In this document: in pieces, positions 55,754 to 64,000 of the stretch
Position numbering within the stretch: the stretch's first letter is position 1
How the letters are laid out: each line of letters starts with the position of its first letter
NCBI GenBank assembly: GCA_038496445.1
Contig: JALMLS010000304.1
Span: 372,001-436,000 of the forward strand
Direction of reading: 5' to 3'
Source of the DNA: Trichosphaerium sp. ATCC 40318
Lineage: Eukaryota; Discosea; Flabellinia; Trichosidae
Length of the DNA stretch: 64,000 nucleotides
Translations under genes and position numbers: made by a program
The notes under the pieces: model-generated
What the model was told of the DNA's origin: nothing
What the model saw: the letters and a program-made list of their open reading frames with translations, nothing else
The model's database searches: none

Positions 55754-57061
55754 ATGATGCGCAATGTACTAACGTGCTTTGTGGTTATAGTTTTGTTGCA
55801 ATTAGGCGTAACATGCTCAAAAAGCTCTTTGACGGATAGTTGTATGCGTAAACTAGCGTAATTATAACATTTACATGTAATTTAGCCAAAACTACGCCAA
55901 TTAATACAACAGTGATCAAAAACTACTTATACTACAGCTACGCTGCATATTGTAAACCCCCACAACTTAAACAATGGAATTGCTACTGGTAGGAATAAAA
56001 AACAATCAAGTGTCACATTCTGACTATTTGTACAGGTGTAATAATACCCAGGAATCTAAGTTTGCCATTGTTGTACAGAATGAGACCATTGGCACTTTCG
56101 GTTATGTGGCTGTTACGTCAGAAAACACACGTACTAGACATTATTGCAACTTTTTTTTGAAATTTGTCGAAAACCATTTGCAACAACTAACCTCCACGAC
56201 AGTCGTTGTATCATTTAGAGGAACTGTAAACTCATTTAGTGATTTTATATACGACCTGGAATCTCTTCATTTGATAGGTAGGACTACAGACTGCTGTCTG
56301 GAAACGACTTTCTTTTCCTGATGAGATCGCACAAAAAAATCATTTTACTTTTCTTTGTAGATTGGCCGCTTTTTCCGGGTGCTCAAGTTGGCATGGGATT
56401 TTATGAAGAGTGGATAGCTATACGTCATCAAATAGTCCCAGTGATCACAGATTTACGCGATAAGTACAACATAAGCAAGGTGGGAGAGTGTTGAGAATAC
56501 ATTAATTAATTAATGTAAATTACAGGTTATTTTTACCGGGCATTCATTAGGTGCTGCAGTCTCAGTGCTTATGGGCATTGAGATGATAGCAACGAATTTA
56601 ATACCCAAAGAATCTGTAGAGATTTGGACGTTTGGACTACCTAGAGTAGGAAACCCAATAATGGCTGCATACATAAACGAGGCAACGTGCTTTCTTTTAA
56701 CATATAATCTAACTGGAAAACTTTAGAACATCAAGATGAGTACAAGAGTTGTATGGAAAGAAGATCCTATTCCTCATCTCCCACCTACTTTTCTTGGATT
56801 CAAGCATATTGCAAGAGAGGCGTGTATCATATATTAATATCTACAAGCGTTAACAAGACTTAGGTTTGGTACAAACAACTGAACGAACAAATAGTTTGCA
56901 ACGGTTCAGGTTTGTCTTGAATGAACTTACTGAAAGCTAATAACCATGTAGGAGAAGATCCAAATTGCTCCCTATCTGTTGGACTAAATCTATTCCATGC
57001 TTTGGATCATGCCAATTACCTTGGGATTGGGTTAAGGACAGGAACCAAATATGGTTGTTGA
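55754..57061 (+). CDS. Secreted class 3 (fungal-type) lipase
   Basis: Signal peptide MMRNVLTCFVVIVLLQLGVT then CSKSSLTD. Mature enzyme: NYLYYSYAAYCKPPQLKQWN (Lipase_3 lead helix, conserved A-x-YC), TTVVVSFRGTVNSFSDFIYD (oxyanion strand F-R-G-T), GAQVGMGFYEEWIAI, nucleophile elbow VIFTGHSLGAAVSVLMG (Ser in GHSLG), TFGLPRVGNPIMAAYI, the likely catalytic Asp in VWKEDPIPHLPP, and a C-terminal His in FHALDHANYLGIG. It ends at stop 57059-57061. Paired cysteines fit an extracellular protein. Hydrolyses acylglycerols, probably during feeding on prey. An ATG two codons long precedes the chosen frame only as a tandem Met. Confidence 0.92.
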
Positions 57062-57553
57062 GAAGAAAGAAAAAACTAATATCAAATTAAACTTATCATT
57101 ATAACCCATCCATTGTATTCTTGAACCGATTGTAATAAGTTGTTTCCCACTAGCATACATTACAACCTTTTCTCACCAAGTAAAACCTCAACGGATTTCT
57201 ATTTACACAGCTGAGCGCACAAGAGGCATGACAGTGAGGTGGAATTACAAATAGCGGATTGAAATGCTTGGAGGTCACCCTAGAGTAATCAACCCGTTCT
57301 TCCTTTTTTAAAGTCACAAAACTGACAAATTTAGAAGCAATCAAAATGTTCTATTTTGGACAACAATTGTACTCCTTGTCATGGGATAAGAAATTGTCAT
57401 TACTTTACATCTGATATGACGTAGGAAAGGTGATACACGTGAAATGAAAACAATGAAAATGACGAGATATGCGTTGACGTAAGTACAAGGTTTTAAGAAA
57501 GAAAAAGAGAAATCGTATTGTTTTGACTCAAAATTATTAATAAAAACTACAAG
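57062..57553. other. Convergent intergenic gap
   Basis: It lies between the lipase stop and the CBS-protein stop. A 64-codon minus-strand frame at 57150-57344 has no supporting features. Nothing else is seen. Confidence 0.4.
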
Positions 57554-60177
57554 TTATAAAGTGATGGTATGGTCAGTTTCGTCCATGATATCAGTAGCCA
57601 TTAGCTCATCGAAAATATCACGTAAAGTAGCAATACCAAGGGTCTCAACACCATCATTACCAACACAAATAGCAAGGTTACCTGTTATACATGGTGAGTC
57701 AAAACATAATATATATTATGAACAATAGTTTTGGAGAAAAAAAGAGATATAAAAAGACTTACTCTTCCCGCGTATGAGCATTCTCAACAATTCATACAAA
57801 GGTGTTGTAGCAAATACCGTAGGTATTTTATGCATTTTTAGGTCTAAAATACGTTCCTAAGGTCTTGGTTAAACAAGCTAAAAACAGAACAACAAAAACA
57901 AGTAAAGTAAACGAAAGAAAAAAAAACTAATGCAGTACATCTGATTGACCATCAACATCAATAAATGTTTTGGCAAGAATCATGCCAATTATATGATCTG
58001 GATCACGTCTATAAACAGGTATTCTAGTATAACCAGCTTTGGCAATACTAGAAATGAGCTCTTTGTCTACTTTTCTTGATTCCTCTAAACTGAACACTTT
58101 ATCCATTGATATCATTATGTCTTTAACAGTCATATCCTTCAAATCCAAAGCTTCCTTTAAAACAATCACATTAGATACGCCATATTTAGTACTACCAGAT
58201 TAAAATACATACCTTAATAATAGTTCTAACTTGGTCGTTTTGGATAGACAGCTTTGCCATGTCAGCGATTTCATCTCTATTTTTTGGAAACTTTGCTCGT
58301 AATTTAGTAAGGTACACCTCATGACATACAACCCAAACGAGAAATCCTAGATACCATTTTAGGATTATATTACACGCCAATTAGTACCTGTTATAAGCAT
58401 CAGTAAACCGCATATCCATACAGTAAATGATCCCCAGCTAGCCTTGTTATTAAAAGCGCAAGCCCAAATACCACCAATATTAGTCCAAATACAGGCAATG
58501 CCTAACACCTTTTCTTCTAGTTAAATACAATTACAACAATTATTAAATACGTACACCATAGTATACATTGATCATAAAGTGATTAGTTGCTCGTAAACTG
58601 GAGTGATAGTAATATGAGTATGTATTCAAAACATGGAGTTAAAAAAAACGTACAACACGTGCAAGGCAAATAAAGCAACGTTGGCAAGAAACAAGCATAT
58701 TACGATAGCCCATTCTAATCCACGAGTTACATTTAGATTTAATGGATTTTGGTCGTACTATTTTCAGCAAATACGGCAACCACAGCGATCAACACTAAGG
58801 CGAGGTAAGATAAAAACAACTTAACCATTTACCTTTAAGTTGAAACGAAAATGACACGTATTGTTGTTTCCCTCGTATAGGCGCTGCAGAGGCAAACTCA
58901 TCACCGACTTGCTCAATAAGCTCTTCCTAAAATAATGTTATCAGGTAGAAGTTAGAAGTACTATAGATGTACCCTATCATTTTTAAAACGAGTATCTTTG
59001 AACTCTTTAATGAACAGTAAACTAGCGAAGTAAGGCAATGTGAAAACAATCACTGCAACAACAACAATAGCTATATGATATCCCTACATTCGTTAATCAC
59101 GTGAGCCTTACTTCATCAAAAAAAGAAAAGAAACGTACTTCCCAGCAGACAAGGTTTTCTTGTCCAACCTAGAAATAGTGTAAGGTTATGTCTCAAATAG
59201 TAATATGGTACCAAGAATGGCTTAGCATTTTGTGGATACTTGCAATGGAATGCGCCTAATAGGATCCTCACTGATGGTAACGGAGCAATTTCCATTACAT
59301 AGCGAACATAATTATTCCACAACGATGCCGAAGATAACCTTGAAAAGTAAGCACAAAATTTAATCTTTGGGTGTAGCTAGACATACTGCTTAAAGCATGC
59401 TCCTATCATTACGATGTGTATCATCCATAGTACCTAAAAGATCATTAACTTACATCTTGTCACACAGGTGAGGAGTAATGCACAAACCAGCAAAAACCTT
59501 AATAAATGTACTTTCTGTTTTGAAGTCTGTTACACGTGCGTACCGCTATTAACCAAAAGATAACGTCGTAGTTAATGTGTATATAATTGATTTGAATAAG
59601 CATAGACTGAAATACGTGGTATACGCCCCTTTAGGAATTGTCATTCAAAGCTGTTTTTAGAATACTCTCATTAATACCTAGGAGCCATTGCATCTGTCCA
59701 TGGAATGTGCGGGGAGAAGGATAACCCCATTAACTGCAATGCGCCGACAAAATACCCAACAAGCAAAGCGACACCTCCAGAACCCCAAACTATCTCTCTT
59801 TTTGCGTGTAAGATTAGAAATAATATGTAAAGTACCTATTAAGCGTTTTTTGTTCCCTACGTATCTATTTTGTGTTAAACTACAATAAATGCATTATCTA
59901 ACCTCATGATTGTCCTTGTGGAATATAATATTCGATCTATAGGCCAAATACCTTTAATGCATCATTAGTGCCTATTCTGCGTATCCTATAAGTATCGTAC
60001 CACCACGCACACCAAAACCCGAATAAAATTACGCCCACAACAGAGCCAACGAGCGCGTACAACATGTTGTCCTGACAAAATCAAAAAAACTTAACATTTT
60101 TCGAGATTAAGCGTGCCCATAAATTTGGGTTACACCGGTTAGACCTCACTTGGCAAAGAACCTTCTGTTATTGTCAT
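57554..60177 (-). CDS. Multi-pass membrane protein(s) ending in a CNNM/CorC-like CBS pair
   Basis: The C-terminal part is clear: VRTIIKEALDLKDMTVKDIM, MDKVFSLEESRKVDKELISS, AKAGYTRIPVYRRDPDHIIG, MILAKTFIDVDGQSDVLH, then KIPTVFATTPLYELLRMLIR, NLAICVGNDGVETLGIATLR and DIFDELMATDIMDETD. This is the CBS-pair (Bateman) region of CNNM/CorC Mg2+ transport proteins. Upstream exons encode many hydrophobic segments (LYALVGSVVGVILFGFWCAW at 60060, GGVALLVGYFVGALQLMGLS, HIAIVVVAVIVFTLPYFASL, LALVLIAVVAVFAEN, KWAIVICLFLANVALFALHV, LGIACIWTNIGGIWACAFNN). I could not join all exons in phase, so this may be one long protein or two adjacent minus-strand genes split near 58.6 kb. The first ATG may be 60175-60177 or the internal one near 60069. 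Confidence 0.65.
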
Positions 60178-60189
60178 TTAGATTCAAAT

Positions 60190-62203
60190 ATGAAATTTGT
60201 TGTACTAACGACACTTCTATTCTGCTTTTGTTGCGCTCTCGCGTTTGCATCCAACACAACAGCGGTGAAAACATCAAAAGCGCAACTCTGGTTCACGCGT
60301 TTATCACATAATATCCCAGCGACGAAATCTATCGTCAATTCTATCGAAAACACCATAAGCATACCGAAACAGGTAATTGTTATCAATTCATACTTTTCCA
60401 AGTTCCTCCATTTTCGCTCAATTTTTTTTTCTCAGGCTAGGCGTTATGCATGGAGTATTCAGTACCTAGCATTGGCAGTTATACTTGGAGTGATACTAGC
60501 ACTAGTCACATGTTGTATTTCCTTGACTCAGACATTTTGCAGGTTCGTTTTATTTCAAAAAAAGTTTCGAGCACGTGACGAAACACTAACTTTTTTCAAT
60601 CTTTAGCGCTTTCAGGTTCGTCTTTCAACTAACAAAGCTTCCTACTTTCCAACACCAATACTAGTTCACGAAGAAAGGTGTACCATAGAGCAGACTACAT
60701 CTCAGCTCGTGTTATGGTGTGCATACTCGCAATATTGATAAGTGCTACTGCAGTTGCAGCACTAGTTGGCTGTTTTAGGTCTCCTGCCCGTTTGGAGCGA
60801 AACTTTGCAGACACTGATGCAGTTCTAAAGACCTACCTCAATTACACCAACAACTTGATACACGACGTAAACGAAAGTACGTTCTTTTGCTCCTGAACTT
60901 GTTTTATTTTTCCCTGCTTAGCAAATTTTTAGGTGATAAATGTACTAAAATAGCGAACTACCCGCCTATTGATACTCCCCAAGAATTAATTGACGTCTCT
61001 GTTTTCCTACAAGACGTCACTAATGCGCTTAGCAGCAAGCAGATCCACACTACAATTGAAGATATTGGCTGGGTTCTGAAAGTAAGTTCACTTAAACTTC
61101 AATAGTTTTTCATTAAGTTGTTAGGGCTTTTTTATTGCTAGCATTGTAATTGCGTTTATCAGCGCTGTTTCAACTTGCTTTGCGTTCAAAATTGGAATAA
61201 GTACGACACCTTTGTTTGTTAGTCTTTTTGGAACACACTAACGCTTCCCAGTAACATGTATCATCCTGTCTCTCATTTTCATACCTGTAATGTGGATATC
61301 AGTCGGCACAACCACAACGTCGTCAATTCTTCTAGCAGATGTTTGTGTTAAAACAGGTACGTTTACACCATTGATTGACATGCGTTAACTAGTGTATAGG
61401 AGTTGTAGAAGAAGTTATGATTGCTGCGAATGGCACAATGGATAACCAATGTACACAAACAATGGTACTTAAAACTACTATGTTACCTGACTAATAACTA
61501 TAGATGAGACACTATTTGACATGTGATGACGTTCTCAAACCGCCATGCAATAAAATAGATTCGTTTAAAATATGTACGCAACTTGTGGAGATGTAAACAA
61601 ATCAGCTAATGTATTTATTAAGTGCTCGTAACTGCCATTTCTCAAGTCAACAAGTATATAACTATTTCTCCATCTCCTCAACTACTGGAATGGTACATAG
61701 TAACTGCGCAGTGTCCTTCTTACAACATTTAGTAAGGATCTCCTAACATCTGCTCAAAAACATGTCGATTTGGCAGCGTCTTGCAATGCACTATCAACGC
61801 TTGTTAACACAATAGAGGAAGCAAACTGTGCTCCAACAAATCAATCACTTCTTAATGTAATGATGATCATAACTCTATGCGCATTTCTAACCAGCACATT
61901 ATTTCTAATAGTACGTTAAAAAAAAAGATTGCGGTTTCTCTCCTCTTATGCAGTTTGTAGTTAATTATGGTATTACTCTTCAGCCTAAATCGTGTATCAT
62001 ACCGCGACCAAGGGTTACGCTATGTTGAACTCCTTGACATGGACACGTACGATGTACCTGACAGCGTTCATAATGGCGAAGAGCCTAGCCACGTGAATTT
62101 GGTAGTAGCTTGGGTAATCCTTAGCGCCGCTCTTGCAACGACCATAATCACTTTTACTCTATTGTATGTTATTGGTTCTAAACCAGCTACGTACACTAGA
62201 TGA
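60190..62203 (+). CDS. Tweety/prominin-like five-TM glycoprotein
   Basis: Signal peptide MKFVVLTTLLFCFCCALAFA. Then WSIQYLALAVILGVILALVT plus CCISLTQTFC (TM1), ADYISARVMVCILAILISAT (TM2) with GCFRSP, a first extracellular loop with N-glycosylation sequons (NYTNNLIHDVNES), TM3/4 GWVLK-GFFIASIVIAFISAV and TCIILSLIFIPVMWISVGTT, a second loop rich in Cys (GTMDNQCTQTMMRHYLTCDD, KPPCNKID, SCNALS), a TM near 61860 (VMMIITLCAFLTSTLFLIV) and a last TM NLVVAWVILSAALATTIITF. The stop is at 62201-62203. Layout and cysteine placement resemble tweety-homologue/prominin membrane-organising proteins. Distinguishing the two needs an alignment. Confidence 0.65.
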
Positions 62204-62691
62204 ATTTGAATCCATTGGTAAACACGAAAAACAAAATTGTACTCTAGTTTGAATTAAAAATAAATTGCAGCCATAAAAAGAGCACTGTGGTGGAACCGTT
62301 ATTGCTTTTGGTAACGCGACCCGTTTTTATTTGTAAAAACACGTGAACGACGTCAACAAAGTTGAACACGTGTTTTTGTTATCTTGTAGGCACTGTTTTG
62401 GGATGTTTTAACAACAGTTGCGTATTTTGGGTAACGGTTGGTTCAGGAAAGAAAAGCCTCTATTTGACCACTGTTCAAAAATACCATTTAATTAAAAACC
62501 GCAATAGCGAGCTAACGTTCACTCAAAGCTGTTGGTGTCAACTGTTTTTAACTACTGCGCGTCAAAAAAAAAGCAACCGTCTTCAAAAAAACGAAAACAA
62601 ACGCCACCACAGCACACGCTTGGGTTTTTCTACATCATTTAATTGAGCGCCTTTATGAACGAAAAACAGCAAACTCGCTCTTAGCGGCTAA
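62204..62691. other. Intergenic spacer with CACGTG inverted repeat
   Basis: AACACGTGAAC (about 62338-62348) and GTTGAACACGTGTT (about 62361-62374) form an inverted pair around ACGTC. The open frame 62362-62646 is low-complexity and not convincing as a gene. It probably contains the promoter of the LRR gene that follows. Confidence 0.45.
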
Positions 62692-64000
62692 ATGCACATG
62701 AATAACTATATTAAGAGGCCCACTAGATACGAGCAAACCTCTTTACAAACGTTTCAAGACAAAGTAAACTGCTTGGCAAGCCAATCTCTTGGTTCGAGTT
62801 CGCCTAGCGTTATTTCGCAATTGGACTTCGGAAACAGCAATGTGGGCGACCAAGAGGCGCTGGAGATTGGAAAACATTTGAAAACAAACACTGGCATTGA
62901 ACAGCTATGGCTCGACCACAATCACATCAAGGACCGTGGCGCGGTCGAATTGGGTTCTGCACTGAAAAGCAACACCCATTGCAGATATTTAATGCTGAGC
63001 AACAACAAAATATGCTGGGCGGGCGGCGTAAAGCTGTTTGACGGCTTAAAAGCGAACAGAACACTCGAACACTTTGATCTGTCACACAATTCGTTGCGGT
63101 CAACAGACTGTGTACAGAAAGAGATTTTCGTATGGTTTAAATTCAATAAGACGTTACGACACCTTGATTTGAGCCACACAGAGCTCCAAAACTTCTCTGT
63201 TAAAAGAATCGCTGAAGGATTGGGCGTTAACAACACCTTACGCAGCCTCGACCTCAGCTTCAACTTATTTGGCGACGAGGGCGCTGTAGCTATTGCTATA
63301 CAGCTTACAAAAAATGCTGGGCTTCAATTACTAAGCTTAAGCGGAAATCCGATCAACAAGTTAGGTACGCTATCAGTGGTTATTTTTTCGCATTTTTTAA
63401 CGCGTGTCATGACATTTCTGACACTTGGGCTTTATTTGTCATTAATTTTTTTTTTTGACTTCTAAACCAAACTAGGACTAAATAGCTTGGGAGATAGTCT
63501 CAAAAAGAATACGACGCTAAAGGCGTTATTGCTAGGCCAAATGCCTGTCGATGCGAAAGAAGGTCTTCAATACTTATTGTCTGTAGTGCAGGTACAAAAT
63601 GATGCTTGTAAGCTTTTAACCATTTTACTTACATATTATTTTAAAAGACAAGTACATCTTTAGAAGCACTTGACATACAAGAAAATGCAATCTCTTCTTC
63701 TGATATCAAATCAATTTTATTGTCAAACAATACACTACGTAGTCTCAACCTCAGCCGAAATAATCTACACAACGACGACTTGCTAAAAATCACAGATGGT
63801 TTACGTACAAACACAACGCTAACTGAGATTAATATAAGGTGTGTAAAGTGGAAAAGTTGTACCACTATTTTTTTTTCCTCTAAAATCCAAAAATTACCTC
63901 TCCTTTTCTTTTCTTGTTGTCTTATAGTATGTTTTAGCAAAAACGCCTTTAAAGATAATGCCATTGTAAAATTCTCAGAGGTTCTTGACGCCGGAAAGAC
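62692..64000 (+). CDS. LRR (RNase-inhibitor/NLRC-type) protein, 3' partial
   Basis: Start MHMNNYIKRPTRYEQTSLQT. An unusually long intron-free first exon (62692-63364) carries canonical 28-residue LRR-RI units: LEIGKHLKTNTGIEQLWLDH, NHIKDRGAVELGSALKSNTH, LFDGLKANRTLEHFDLSHNS, NKTLRHLDLSHTELQNFSVK, LGVNNTLRSLDLSFNLFGDE, NAGLQLLSLSGNPINKLG. After introns it continues LGDSLKKNTTLKALLLGQMP, TSLEALDIQENAISSSDIKS, LSNNTLRSLNLSRNNLHNDD and LRTNTTLTEIN, and it is still open at the window end. Exon 1 is richer in G and C than neighbours. No NACHT or kinase domain is visible in this part. Role: recognition scaffold, unspecified. Confidence 0.85.

Noticed and set aside
57150-57344. Minus-strand 64-codon frame between lipase and CBS gene
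   Set aside because: No motif, no splice partners, located in a convergent 3' gap.
62362-62646. 94-codon plus-strand frame before the LRR gene
   Set aside because: Low-complexity Lys/Asn/Phe composition and no splice-compatible link to the LRR start; probably promoter sequence.
1-64000. tRNA genes
   Set aside because: I looked for B-box-like GGTTCGAnTCC with a matching A-box in the gaps and found no convincing pair; a covariance-model scan was not possible.

Overview
This window is nuclear DNA from a unicellular eukaryote with a compact, AT-rich genome. Nearly every gene is split by very short introns (mostly about 38-80 nt, donors usually GTACGT or GTGCGT, acceptors TAG/CAG), and intergenic gaps are usually a few hundred bases or less. 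The gene set (RasGEF, class C seven-helix receptors with bacterial-type periplasmic-binding ectodomains, LRR proteins, GPR180-like receptor, tweety/prominin-like protein) fits a free-living protist, perhaps amoebozoan. That placement is inference and is not proven by the sequence. CDS coordinates give whole-gene spans including introns.

Left flank (1-10135): the 3' part of a RasGEF gene; an arylalkylamine-type GNAT acetyltransferase; a minus-strand kelch protein with an acidic tail; an F-box-like protein with MORN-type repeats; and an EF-hand protein of unrecognised family.

Centre (about 10200-35560): the main feature, six tandem head-to-tail minus-strand copies of one class C GPCR gene (10254-13586, 14024-17329, 17752-21039, 22187-25525, 26840-30128, 31954-35197). 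Each copy is about 3.2-3.3 kb. It encodes a signal peptide, an extracellular Venus-flytrap ligand-binding domain and a seven-helix domain. The copies are nearly identical in framework exons but differ in two short patches of the binding domain, in some introns and in the cytoplasmic tail. Each copy has a CACGTG-containing inverted repeat 82-106 bp upstream of its start codon and a second palindrome in intron 1. Two of the spacers carry chimeric remnants in which the 3' end of the hydrolase gene from the right flank is fused to a piece of the EF-hand gene from the left flank. These look like scars of the tandem duplication. One spacer holds an 834-bp element with 25-bp terminal inverted repeats.

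Right flank (35861-64000): a secreted alpha/beta hydrolase fused to a repetitive RN-motif domain; the Fe-S DNA helicase DDX11/Chl1; an ATP-dependent DNA ligase; a rhomboid protease; an acidic NLS-bearing protein; a GPR180-type receptor; an LRR protein; an ACAD10/11-type kinase/acyl-CoA dehydrogenase fusion; a class 3 lipase; a multi-pass membrane gene region ending in a CNNM/CorC-type CBS pair; a tweety/prominin-like protein; and the start of a second LRR protein that runs off the window. I saw no tRNA, rRNA or CRISPR array.
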